Assembly (NCBI RefSeq): GCF_002196705.1
Contig: NZ_NADJ01000039.1
Span: forward strand, 62,001-126,000
DNA length: 64,000 nucleotides
Source: Desulfosporosinus sp. FKB
Lineage (GTDB): Bacteria; Bacillota; Desulfitobacteriia; Desulfitobacteriales; Desulfitobacteriaceae
Direction of reading: 5' to 3'
The notes under the pieces are model-generated. The model was not told the origin of the DNA. It made no database searches and was given only the letters and a program-made list of their open reading frames with translations. The position numbers were made by a program, and so were the translations under genes. Shown piece after piece: positions 45,504 to 54,127 of the stretch. Each line of letters opens with the position of its first letter. Positions within the stretch are counted from its first letter, which is position 1.

Positions 45504-46722
45504 ATTGAGGCTTAAATTAACACTTATCAATGTTGGCGTCATGGCTTTTCTTTTGCTTATCTTTATCATTGGCACGTTTTTTGTCATGCGGGTTCAAGTC
45601 TTTAACCAATCCCAACAATTAATGCAGATTATTGCCGGCGAAGCCGGTTCAGGCACCATCGTCAATCCTCGGGAGCACGACAAGCACCTCGCTAAATACT
45701 TTTATATAAAAACCGATAATTCCGGTAAGATCACAGCTAGTTCTTCTGGCCTGCCCATGACCCTAGAACAATTAGCCCCCTTAGTTGACAGGGCGTTTCA
45801 CAAGCCTAATTCCCAAGGCGAAGCAGAGGTCAATGATGAAACATACACCTATCTGAAAATGCCCCTCAAACAAGGTCCAGGCTATGTAATTACCTTTGTT
45901 GATCTGGAGCGGGATAAAGATATTCTTCAAGAACTGCTGCTGACTCTTTCTATAGGCGGACTTATTTGTTTGGGGCTGGCATACTACGGCAGCCGATTTA
46001 TGGCTGACCGGGCGATGGCTCCCATAAAAAGTTCCTGGCAGCGTCAGCAGGAATTTGTTGCAGATGCCTCTCACGAGCTGAGAACCCCTCTAAGCGTCGT
46101 TCAGGTTAACTTAGATATTGTCAAGGGAAATCCCGAGGAAACCGTGGCCAGCCAGGCAAAATGGCTAAACTACAGCTTGATTGAAATACGGCGCATGTCC
46201 AAACTCGTTGACGATCTGCTCTTCCTTGCACGAGCAGATTCGCAGCAGCAAACCTTAAACCTGCAATTATTCTCCCTCAGTACAGCCCTGAATGAAGTGT
46301 TCCAATCCTTTAAACCGCTGGCTGAAACGAACGGCATTTCTTTAGAAGCTTCGCTGAATACTGCCGCAGACTATTATGGCGATGAAAACAGAATTAAGCA
46401 ACTGATTGTTATTCTTTTGGATAATGCCCTTAAATACACTGGCCCCGGAGGACAGATTACTCTTAGTCTGCAGAATTGGGGTACCCATGCAGAAATTACA
46501 GTATCCGATAATGGAGAAGGAATTGCACAGGAACATTTGACGCAAATTTTTGAACGTTTTTATCGCGTAGATCCTGCCCGCTCTCAGCAAAGAGAAGGTA
46601 CCGGATTAGGACTGGCCATTGCCGACTGGATCATAAAATGCCACCATGGCCGAATCAAGGTAACCAGCGCCCCCGGGAAAGGGACCACTTTTGTAATCAA
46701 TCTTCCCCATCAATCTTTATAG
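45493..46722 (+). CDS. Membrane sensor histidine kinase
   Basis: A 409-residue kinase. Two membrane helices (about 11-32 and 147-168) flank an extracytoplasmic sensor of about 115 residues with no named fold. Cytoplasmic parts: HisKA with the phospho-His in DASHELRTPLSVVQ, then HATPase with N-box IVILLDNALKYTG, G1 VSDNGEGIA, F-box FERFYRVD and G2 GTGLGLAIADWI. It phosphorylates the regulator encoded just upstream. The ligand is unknown; the nearest divergent gene encodes a Cache-like lipoprotein that could be a partner or target. Confidence 0.94.
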   Translation: MFRELRLKLTLINVGVMAFLLLIFIIGTFFVMRVQVFNQSQQLMQIIAGEAGSGTIVNPREHDKHLAKYFYIKTDNSGKITASSSGLPMTLEQLAPLVDRAFHKPNSQGEAEVNDETYTYLKMPLKQGPGYVITFVDLERDKDILQELLLTLSIGGLICLGLAYYGSRFMADRAMAPIKSSWQRQQEFVADASHELRTPLSVVQVNLDIVKGNPEETVASQAKWLNYSLIEIRRMSKLVDDLLFLARADSQQQTLNLQLFSLSTALNEVFQSFKPLAETNGISLEASLNTAADYYGDENRIKQLIVILLDNALKYTGPGGQITLSLQNWGTHAEITVSDNGEGIAQEHLTQIFERFYRVDPARSQQREGTGLGLAIADWIIKCHHGRIKVTSAPGKGTTFVINLPHQSL

Positions 46723-46849
46723 CTTGAAACTTGGGCTCATAATAATTATGGCAACTGAGCAGCAAATATCTATAAACCCTTAAAGCTTGGCACCAAAACA
46801 AAATTCCCAGAGTAATCTAGATTAAGACATGTTCTAAACCTAACCTTTT

Positions 46850-46882
46850 ATCATCCTATGCGCTCGATAGGGTGATTTTTTT
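46850..46882 (+). terminator. Terminator after the kinase gene
   Basis: ATCATCCTAT, loop GCGCTCG, ATAGGGTGAT (one wobble), then six or seven T. Confidence 0.85.
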
Positions 46883-46945
46883 GAATTTACGATATGCTAT
46901 AATAAATTTACAATCCTTAACAGAGAACATTTTGAGGAGAGATAG

Positions 46946-47914
46946 GTGCAGTGTATAATGCCAAATGATATTTCTTATACTCCCGAAGAAGTTGCTAAAA
47001 TCCTTAAGATTTCTAAATTTACCGTTTATGAAATAATAAAACGGGGTGAGCTAAAGGCTTACCATATTGGACGTAAAGTCCGAGTAGAAGGTGCAGACAT
47101 TGAAAGTTATAAACAAAAACTGAAAGGGATGTCCAGCCCTTCTGCGAATACAATGCCCTCTAATTCCCCTGCTCAGCTTACCGAAGTGAATCAACAGCAA
47201 TCTTCAGCAGAAGCCTTGGTTATCTGTGGTCAAGATATCGTCTTAGATATTTTAACCCGTTATTTAGAAAAGCAATTCCCCCACGTGCGCTTTCTTCGCC
47301 GTTATGTGGGAAGTATTGATGGTTTAATGTCCCTTTACCGCGGGTTAGCCAATGCTGTAGCCGTCCATTTATGGGACAGCGACAGCGATGATTATAATCT
47401 TCCTTATGTGCGCAGGATTCTGCCAGGCCATCCAACTTACATTATTAACTTACTTTTTCGGGTTGAAGGCTTTTATGTTGCTAAAGAGAATCCCAAAAAC
47501 ATCCTAACCTGGAGTGACCTGACAAAACCCGGAGTTCGTTTTGTCAATCGTGAAGTAGGATCAGGAGCAAGAGTATTATTGGATGAGCAGTTAAGACTTC
47601 TGAAAATTCGACGTCAAGATATTCTTGGGTATGGTGATGAGGAAATGACTCACCTGGCCATTGCCAGTAAAATCGCCCGATCTGAAGCAGATGTTGGTTT
47701 AGGAATTGAGAAAGTTGCCATGCAAGTTAATGGGCTCGATTTTATCCCCTTAAAGAAAGAACGCTATGATCTTGTAATCCGTCAGGAAGATCTGGAACGT
47801 CCTCATTTTCAAGCATTAATGAGCATCCTAAAATCACCGGCGTTTCAAAACGAAGTTTCGGGGATTGGAGGATATGATTTGTCTCTGATGGGTCAAATTA
47901 TTGCTGAAGTTTAA
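46946..47914 (+). CDS. HTH (excisionase-type) plus PBP-like substrate-binding regulator
   Basis: A 322-residue one-component regulator. Residues 8-60 are an excisionase/MerR-like helix-turn-helix (YTPEEVAKILKISKFTVYEI, then IKRGELKAYHIGRKVRVEG). After a polar linker, residues ~90-320 form a PBP_like domain of the molybdate/tungstate-binding style (VNREVGSGARVLLDEQL, then EADVGLGIEKVAMQV). Anaerobic Firmicutes often use such proteins near molybdate or tungstate transport; no transporter is seen here, so the ligand is open. The GTG at 46946 is 6 nt after AGGAG; ATG 46958 is a less well placed alternative. Confidence 0.85.
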   Translation: MQCIMPNDISYTPEEVAKILKISKFTVYEIIKRGELKAYHIGRKVRVEGADIESYKQKLKGMSSPSANTMPSNSPAQLTEVNQQQSSAEALVICGQDIVLDILTRYLEKQFPHVRFLRRYVGSIDGLMSLYRGLANAVAVHLWDSDSDDYNLPYVRRILPGHPTYIINLLFRVEGFYVAKENPKNILTWSDLTKPGVRFVNREVGSGARVLLDEQLRLLKIRRQDILGYGDEEMTHLAIASKIARSEADVGLGIEKVAMQVNGLDFIPLKKERYDLVIRQEDLERPHFQALMSILKSPAFQNEVSGIGGYDLSLMGQIIAEV

Positions 47915-47954
47915 AGCTGAGGTTTAAAGATGCCCTGTCCCAGGCTCTCCTCGA

Positions 47955-47987
47955 AACTATCGTGACATCACGATAGTTCATTTTTTT
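47955..47987 (+). terminator. Terminator after the HTH/PBP regulator
   Basis: AACTATCGTG, loop ACAT, CACGATAGTT (10-bp perfect stem), then CATTTTTTT. Confidence 0.9.
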
Positions 47988-48115
47988 AAGTCATACTTTT
48001 TCTGCCGAAATACTATGAATGATCATGTTCATATTCTTGATCCGGCTAAAAAGGTATTTCGATATTAATCGCGAATTTATTCTTAATTATTAGTTATCAG
48101 CAAAGAGGTGATTGT

Positions 48116-49255
48116 TTGCGTTCGCTAAAACAACAAATTCTAATCTTGCTGCTGGGTTCCCTCGTTTTATTAGCAGCATGCTTTATCGTTGTACTCGGCT
48201 GGTATATGAAAGATAAGGCTGAAGCGGCTGCTTTTATAAAGGCCCAAACAGATTTAGCAACTTGTGAAGAAATAATTGATAAATCCTCCCCCGGTACTTG
48301 GGCTGTTCAAAATGGCGAGCTTTATAAAGGGCCTGTTAAAATTAACCTAAATAATCAATTAGTTGATCATTTATCTTCCCTCACTGGAGATACTGTTACT
48401 ATTTTTTTGGGTGACACGAGAGTAGCTACGACAGTGCGTGGTTCAAACGACGAGCGAGCCATCGGAACCAAAGTCTCGGCCAGCGTAGCCCAAACCGTGT
48501 TGCAGGATGGCCAAACATTTATTGGCAAGGCCAACGTCATAGGACAATGGTACGAAACCGGATACATGCCCCTGCGAGCTGAAAACGGTAGTATTATAGG
48601 AATGTTCTACGTAGGAATTTCCCACGCCTACGATCAAAAAACCATTACCGGATCGCTGATCACTCTCGCGGTCTTAGGATTGGCATTAACTTTCTTGGTA
48701 TCCCTTATAGCCTGGTTCTTCCTGCAAAAATTTGTTATTAATCCTTTGCACGATATTACACTGGGAACTAGGGATGTGGCAACAGGACATTTAACCGAAA
48801 AAATTAAGGTCTCCGGAGCAAAGGAAATCGAAGAATTAGAAGACGCCTTTAATCAAATGGTTGAGAAAATCCAATCATTAACGGACGAATTGAATCGGAC
48901 GACAGATACCTTCGAAAATAATTTTGTATCTAAGAGTAATCCCCCCGAAATTCCCTTGGAAACAGATGATGAATTCTATGATCCGTCCTCAACGGCAAAC
49001 TCCCCGCCGGCGTCTGATTCTCTCAGCGAAGAAGAGTTACCCAAAGGATTAAATCAGACGACCCTTGAGCATATTGTACAGTTCATTCAAACTACTCACC
49101 GGCCTCTTTCTGCCGAAGAAGTGGCAGAAAAGGTCAAGTTGACAAGAGTTACCGTCCGACGTTATCTTGAATATCTTGAACAACAAGGCGTCGTAAAATC
49201 CGAACAGAAATATGGCCGAGTCGGTCGTCCAGTTAAACTATTTATCCCACTATAA
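48116..49255 (+). CDS. Membrane one-component regulator: Cache-HAMP-winged HTH
   Basis: A 379-residue protein with an unusual order: membrane helix (about 7-28), a single-Cache extracytoplasmic sensor (about 35-175; DTVTIFLGDTRVATTV, then GQWYETGYMPLRAENGSIIG), a second membrane helix (about 180-205) and HAMP (about 205-260). An acidic low-complexity linker follows (about 265-310), then a C-terminal winged HTH of the CitB/DcuR output type (LSAEEVAEKVKLTRVTVRRY, then YGRVGRPVKLF). There is no kinase or receiver domain, so sensor and DNA-binding parts are on one membrane chain. TTG 48116 follows GAGGTG. It lies directly upstream of an FNT channel gene, a possible target. Confidence 0.88.
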   Translation: MRSLKQQILILLLGSLVLLAACFIVVLGWYMKDKAEAAAFIKAQTDLATCEEIIDKSSPGTWAVQNGELYKGPVKINLNNQLVDHLSSLTGDTVTIFLGDTRVATTVRGSNDERAIGTKVSASVAQTVLQDGQTFIGKANVIGQWYETGYMPLRAENGSIIGMFYVGISHAYDQKTITGSLITLAVLGLALTFLVSLIAWFFLQKFVINPLHDITLGTRDVATGHLTEKIKVSGAKEIEELEDAFNQMVEKIQSLTDELNRTTDTFENNFVSKSNPPEIPLETDDEFYDPSSTANSPPASDSLSEEELPKGLNQTTLEHIVQFIQTTHRPLSAEEVAEKVKLTRVTVRRYLEYLEQQGVVKSEQKYGRVGRPVKLFIPL

Positions 49256-49275
49256 AGCCCGATTGGGCTTTTTTC
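49255..49275 (+). terminator. Terminator overlapping the end of the Cache-HAMP-HTH gene
   Basis: AAGCCC, loop GATT, GGGCTT, then TTTTC. The stem starts at the stop codon. Confidence 0.85.
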
Positions 49276-49458
49276 TTTATTTACATAATTAAAATAGAAT
49301 ATTTTCCTTACTTTCAATATTACAAAAAATACTTTTTAAATTTTCACAAACAAGACAATTCAGATAATTAGCTCTAAACTAAAAATAACAGATCAGCGCT
49401 TTACTCCCCCTAAGTCGCTGAGAAGTTAATTCGAGATTAAGTAAAGGAGTGGCTAATT

Positions 49459-50358
49459 ATGGAGACAAAGGGATTTTTAACACCGGCGGAAATCACCGAA
49501 TCCACAATCCAGACAGGAATGAAAAAAGTTGCACTGCCTATACCGAAGCAGATCCTCTTAGGCATTTTAGCAGGAGTATTTATAGCCTTTGCTGCAGAAG
49601 GCTCAAACATGGCAGCGTTTAATCTATTTGCCAAACCAGAGACCTATGGCCTCGGCAAAGCTTTAGCCGGCGCTCTCTTCGGAACTGGACTTATGCTCGT
49701 TATCCTAGCCGGAGGAGAACTATTCACTGGTAATACCTTAATCTCAGCTGGTGTTTTTGACGGCAAAATTAAAATTGCTGAAATGCTTAAAAACTGGTTT
49801 TTTGTCTATTTCGGCAATTTCATTGGTTCCATATTTATTGCTTACCTTATGGTTCAATCCGGACTATTTAGCAGCAGCGCCGGTCTCCTGGGAGGAATTA
49901 CGATCAAAATAGCTTCTTATAAAGTCGGCCTCTCCTTTTCGTCTGCCTTTTATTTGGGACTAATGTGCAACTGGCTGGTTTGTTTAGCAGTCTGGATGGC
50001 TTATGGAGCTAAAGATATGCTGGGAAAAATATTTGCCATCTTCTTTCCAATATGGCTGTTTGTAACTTCCGGCTTTGAGCATAGTGTGGCCAATATGTAC
50101 TACATCCCTGCCGGGATCTTAGCAAAGTCAAACCCCAGCTGGGCGGCGGCCTCTCATCTAAGCCCGCAGGCCCTCGCAGGATTAAACTGGGGAACCTTCG
50201 TTATTAATAACTTAGTACCGGTGACTCTGGGCAACATTGTCGGAGGCTGTGTATTTGTAGCCGGGATTTATTGGCTTGTCTACAGAAAATCCGCAACTGA
50301 AAAGGCTTCCCTGTCGTCCTTAACAAGTCATGAATTGGAAATGAACCCAGGGAAATAG
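49459..50358 (+). CDS. Formate/nitrite transporter family channel
   Basis: A 299-residue FNT-family protein with six membrane helices. LAGGELFTGNTLISAGVFDG, MCNWLVCLAVWMAYGAKD and the central-His block GFEHSVANMYYIPAGIL are diagnostic. Such pentameric channels carry formate, nitrite or hydrosulfide. The exact anion cannot be decided from these motifs. AAAGGAG precedes the ATG. Single gene with flanking terminators, 200 bp after the membrane one-component regulator. Confidence 0.92.
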   Translation: METKGFLTPAEITESTIQTGMKKVALPIPKQILLGILAGVFIAFAAEGSNMAAFNLFAKPETYGLGKALAGALFGTGLMLVILAGGELFTGNTLISAGVFDGKIKIAEMLKNWFFVYFGNFIGSIFIAYLMVQSGLFSSSAGLLGGITIKIASYKVGLSFSSAFYLGLMCNWLVCLAVWMAYGAKDMLGKIFAIFFPIWLFVTSGFEHSVANMYYIPAGILAKSNPSWAAASHLSPQALAGLNWGTFVINNLVPVTLGNIVGGCVFVAGIYWLVYRKSATEKASLSSLTSHELEMNPGK

Positions 50359-50422
50359 TTATTTCCAAACTATCATAATATCCATAATGTGATATTAGCA
50401 AAAACAAAATCAAACTATAACG

Positions 50423-50464
50423 AATAAGCCGAGATTTTCCTCAAATAAGAAATCTCGGCTTATT
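50423..50464. terminator. Terminator after the FNT gene
   Basis: AATAAGCCGAGATTT and AAATCTCGGCTTATT form a perfect 15-bp stem. Confidence 0.8.
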
Positions 50465-50583
50465 AATAATTTGAGACAACCCCATTGGCAAATCATTCCC
50501 TCTTGTGATTCAAAGCTATATAACACCACAGCTTTTCCCCTTGAATATTCTATCCATGGATTCAGGAGAAGGGGGAAAGTCCG

Positions 50584-51216
50584 ATGCACATATTATCTGC
50601 CTTATTAGTGGGTCTCGCGGCAAACCTTGATAATTTTGGAGTAGGTGTAAGCTACGGAGTTCAAAAAATCCGAATTCCATTCCTCTCCAACTTTTTTATT
50701 GCCCTATTATCAGGGTTCATAACTTTTATTGCCGTCTTTACCGGCCACTTTTTGAGTCACTTTATTGCCGTCGCAAATATGCTGGGGGCTATCTTAATCA
50801 TCCTTATCGGAATTTGGGTTACAGTCCATAAGCCAACTGCAGAACAAGCCTTACCGGCCGCTGTCCCTGCCATGAAGACCTATTCTATTTCCATTAAACC
50901 ACTCAGCACCATTGTCAAAATTACAAAAAACCCTTCCATGGCAGACATTGATGCTAATGGGTTTATCTCATCCAGGGAAGCCATAGCCCTTGGATTAACC
51001 CTATCCTTTAATTGTATAGCAACCGGAATTGGGGCCGGCTTAACCGGGCTTTCTCCTCTGCCGTTAGCGATTTCAGTCTGCCTGTTCAGTCTGCTGACAA
51101 TTAGTTCAGGCTATTGGGCCGGATGGAAAACGGCCTCAGACCGTCTCGAAGGTTACTCCCAATTCCTTTCGGGAGCAATGCTGATACTGATCGGGATCTA
51201 TGAACTATTAAATTAG
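50584..51216 (+). CDS. ytaF: Sporulation membrane protein YtaF (MntP-related)
   Basis: A 210-residue membrane protein of the DUF204/MntP superfamily. Two triple-helix halves carry SALLVGLAANLDNFGVGVSY and REAIALGLTLSFNCIATGIG, the YtaF pattern. The cytoplasmic loop between them is long and contains ADIDANGFISSREA, also typical of YtaF rather than MntP. In Bacillus the gene is expressed in sporulation; divalent-cation transport is likely but unproven. AGAAGGGGG precedes the ATG. Confidence 0.85.
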   Translation: MHILSALLVGLAANLDNFGVGVSYGVQKIRIPFLSNFFIALLSGFITFIAVFTGHFLSHFIAVANMLGAILIILIGIWVTVHKPTAEQALPAAVPAMKTYSISIKPLSTIVKITKNPSMADIDANGFISSREAIALGLTLSFNCIATGIGAGLTGLSPLPLAISVCLFSLLTISSGYWAGWKTASDRLEGYSQFLSGAMLILIGIYELLN

Positions 51217-51235
51217 CACTTTAAATACATGAACA

Positions 51236-52960
51236 TTATACCTTAAACCTTCCGATCAATTCACTTAACGTCCCAGACAGAACAACCTGAGCCTGAGCCG
51301 ATTGGCTGATTTGTTCAATCGCCAAAGTTGTCTGGAGGATACTCTTGGAAATCTCTTCAGAACTTGTAGCCGACTCTTCAGCTGTTGCCGTAACGTTTTG
51401 GATGGCCTGGCTGATTTGAGCTGTGACTGAACTAATAGATTGAGTCCTTGACGCTATTTCTTGGGACATTTGACTAATAAAACGAGCATCTTCTTCATAC
51501 TGTATTCCCGTCTGGGCATAAGCTTCGTAATCTGGTTTAACTCTATTTTCGATAAATCCGAGCAATTCCTGAGTATTTGTAATGAGATTATCGAAAGCCC
51601 TTTGTACGACACTAATTACATTATATATATTTCCGACAGCCGACTGTGATTGTTCCGCTAATTTACGGACTTCATCAGCAACCACTGAGAACCCTCTGCC
51701 CGCATCCCCTGCTCGTGCTGCTTCAATGCTGGCATTAAGTGATAACAGGTTAGTTTGTTCGGAGATACTGCCGATGGTTTCAGCCATTACTTTAATTTCT
51801 TCCACAACTTTTGCTTCTTCCAAAGCCTTCTTGACATTTACAGCCTTATCACTGTACAAAGAATCCGCTTCTTCTACCGCCTTAACCCCTTTATTCTTGA
51901 CATCACTTGCACGATCGCTGATCTCTAGGGCATTATGCTGCCCTTCATCGGCTTTTTGGGCAAGTTGTTTGCCGAACTCTTCGATCTCCACTGACGAAGC
52001 TCCAACTTCCTCCGTACTAGCGCTCAGTTCTTCAGAACCTTGAGCAATTTGTTGGGTAGAATGCTGAATCGTTTGCATGGTTGCGTACAATTCTTCAGTT
52101 GTCGCGGATAATTCCTGCGACTGGGCATTCATAGTTTGACAGCTGTCGCCGATTGATCTAACCAGTTCTTCCATACTCCTTGTCGCCTTATTGATGGCGA
52201 GACCTAATTGACCAATTTCATCGTGACCGTAAATAGTAAGCTGCTGAGTTAAGTCATCATTTCCCAGGGCCACAGCAATACGAACAATATTTCCAAGCCT
52301 TTTAGTGAGATTTCTTGATAAAAATAACCCTAAGGCTAGAGCAAAGACAACGCTGATTCCAATAAGAATAAACATAATAACAAGAGTCCGTTCATAATTG
52401 ATTTGATTGGCTGTCTGTCTCTGGTCTGCATCGTGTTCATGAGAAGTAATTAACTTATCTAAAATTTCTACACTTTTATCATTGGCTTGAAAAAATTGAT
52501 CCATTAATATACTGGCATCCTGAAGTTTTCCTTCCTCAACCAGCTGCATCATTTTAACTCGTTTATCCCGATAATCTACCTGATTCTGTTTGAAATCATT
52601 AAAATATTGAGTTTCGGCATTTGAGAGATTAGCGCCATACATTTTCTCATAGTCTTGTTCAGTCTGTGTATTGACTGAAGAATTTTCGGTGATGGATTGT
52701 TTAATCGTCTGTTGCTTAGGTTTATCGTCAGCAGTGTAATAAAAAAGTATGGCCAGCGAACGATTTTCCAAAAATTTAGCTCGCAGGGTATTAAGTTTCT
52801 CCATGGCTTTAAGCTCATGAGAATAGATCTTGCTTCCATTGGAATTAATTGTTGTTAAGTTTTTCACTCCAATAAAACCAACCAACCCCACTAGACAAGC
52901 AAGTATTAAAAATCCGCTTGTCAGCTTGATCTTCCAAGACAAATTGTTGATAAAGCCCAA
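51236..52960 (-). CDS. Methyl-accepting chemotaxis protein
   Basis: A 574-residue chemoreceptor. The first membrane helix (about 11-32) is followed by a four-helix-bundle sensor (4HB_MCP, about 35-190), a second helix (about 192-214), HAMP (about 215-265) and a long signalling coiled coil. The hairpin tip reads [20 protein letters not shown], then [20 protein letters not shown], a standard CheA/CheW contact site. The TTG start at 52960 has GAGAGATG upstream. The tail lacks a CheR pentapeptide. The ligand is unknown. Confidence 0.93.
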   Translation of the reverse strand: MGFINNLSWKIKLTSGFLILACLVGLVGFIGVKNLTTINSNGSKIYSHELKAMEKLNTLRAKFLENRSLAILFYYTADDKPKQQTIKQSITENSSVNTQTEQDYEKMYGANLSNAETQYFNDFKQNQVDYRDKRVKMMQLVEEGKLQDASILMDQFFQANDKSVEILDKLITSHEHDADQRQTANQINYERTLVIMFILIGISVVFALALGLFLSRNLTKRLGNIVRIAVALGNDDLTQQLTIYGHDEIGQLGLAINKATRSMEELVRSIGDSCQTMNAQSQELSATTEELYATMQTIQHSTQQIAQGSEELSASTEEVGASSVEIEEFGKQLAQKADEGQHNALEISDRASDVKNKGVKAVEEADSLYSDKAVNVKKALEEAKVVEEIKVMAETIGSISEQTNLLSLNASIEAARAGDAGRGFSVVADEVRKLAEQSQSAVGNIYNVISVVQRAFDNLITNTQELLGFIENRVKPDYEAYAQTGIQYEEDARFISQMSQEIASRTQSISSVTAQISQAIQNVTATAEESATSSEEISKSILQTTLAIEQISQSAQAQVVLSGTLSELIGRFKV

Positions 52961-53433
52961 CTTTTTTCATCTCTCTTTCAAATATCGAATTTTATTGTCA
53001 TTATACAACATATTTTTCCACGTATTAGGCAAATCAGAAAAACGAACTATTTGTTCTTTCTATTTTGAAGCAATTTATTTAATACATAGAATTTTTAAAA
53101 AAGATGACCGAGTTACCTATTTATTCTATTTTTCACAAACTAAGAGAACTTAATCTCCTAATTTAAGTAACTTTTTCAAATATTATCTATGCTAATTCTA
53201 AAAAACGATAGTATTTGCTTAAAGAGAAATTTCGTCGTAATTAATATAATCGAGAACAAGAAAAATTAATTTTAAGTTTCAAGATCTTTGAGATTTATCT
53301 TTATTTTGTTTTTGGCAGCCCTTACCAAGAAATCACTCAATCACTTCTCAGTTCATAAAATATATAAAGTAATCTTTACAAAAGCAATACACTAAAACCA
53401 ATTTTTTCCTATCAAAGGAGGTCTCTTGCAAAT
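52961..53433. other. AT-rich gene-free region
   Basis: About 470 bp with very high AT content between divergent genes. I see no ORF with a ribosome site except the AAAGGAGG that belongs to the next gene, and no strong hairpin. Confidence 0.5.
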
Positions 53434-54039
53434 ATGTTCTGGAGATTCGTTTTCTTGATTGTTTATTTAGCTTTTTTTCTTGTCCGCTCACGTTTTGGAA
53501 TCAAGTTTCAAACTGTTGAAAAACCAGAAGATCATTTGAAAGAGCTGAATCTTGCCGTCCATCGTGAGGGAAAGATAAGCATGACCTTGCGTTCAATCCT
53601 TTCTTTAGTCATGCTGCTGAGTATCGTTATTTATGTCATAAGCCCCTCCTGGCTGCAAGTATTTAGCTTGTCCCTTCCTCTTTGGTTGAGACTTACAGGA
53701 TTAGCCTTATCCTTAGCCACACTTCCTTTGCTTTATTGGACGCATCGTGCTTTAGGACGCCAATATTCGCCGGATCTCGATCTAAAAGAGGGTCACAAGC
53801 TTATTACGAGAGGTCCCTATAGCATAATAAGACATCCTATGTACACGATTCTCATCGTCTTCATGATCAGCATTTCACTCTTCTCAGCAAGCACTTTGAT
53901 CTTTTTGCCTCATATGGCAGCTCTTCTTCTGCTCCTCTTGCGCTTAGGCAAAGAGGAAGCTATGCTCATTGAAAAATTTGGCGCAGACTATCAGAAGTAT
54001 ATGTTAAAAACGGGACGTCTTCTGCCAAAATTTAATTAA
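53434..54039 (+). CDS. Isoprenylcysteine carboxyl methyltransferase-like membrane protein
   Basis: A 201-residue membrane protein with four or five helices. The C-terminal block ITRGPYSIIRHPMYTILIVF followed by LGKEEAMLIEKFGADYQKYM is the hallmark of ICMT/PEMT-like methyltransferases, which use SAM at the membrane face. The substrate in bacteria is usually unknown (lipid or small molecule). AAAGGAGG precedes the ATG. Single gene with a hairpin at its stop. Confidence 0.88.
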   Translation: MFWRFVFLIVYLAFFLVRSRFGIKFQTVEKPEDHLKELNLAVHREGKISMTLRSILSLVMLLSIVIYVISPSWLQVFSLSLPLWLRLTGLALSLATLPLLYWTHRALGRQYSPDLDLKEGHKLITRGPYSIIRHPMYTILIVFMISISLFSASTLIFLPHMAALLLLLLRLGKEEAMLIEKFGADYQKYMLKTGRLLPKFN

Positions 54040-54067
54040 GCTTGCATCCTTAGATATGCAAGCTTAA
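54036..54067 (+). terminator. Hairpin at the end of the methyltransferase gene
   Basis: TTAAGCTTGCAT and ATGCAAGCTTAA form a perfect 12-bp stem; the following sequence is A-rich rather than T-rich. Confidence 0.6.
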
Positions 54068-54084
54068 AATAATATCTTCTTTCT

Positions 54085-54121
54085 CTGCCGCTTTCATTTC
54101 GAGTAAGTTATGAAGCGGCAG
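54085..54121 (-). terminator. Hairpin after the LTA synthase gene
   Basis: On the minus strand CTGCCGCTTCAT pairs with ATGAAAGCGGCAG; AGAAAG follows. It lies just beyond the LTA synthase stop at 54128. Confidence 0.6.
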
Positions 54122-54127
54122 TCTTAC

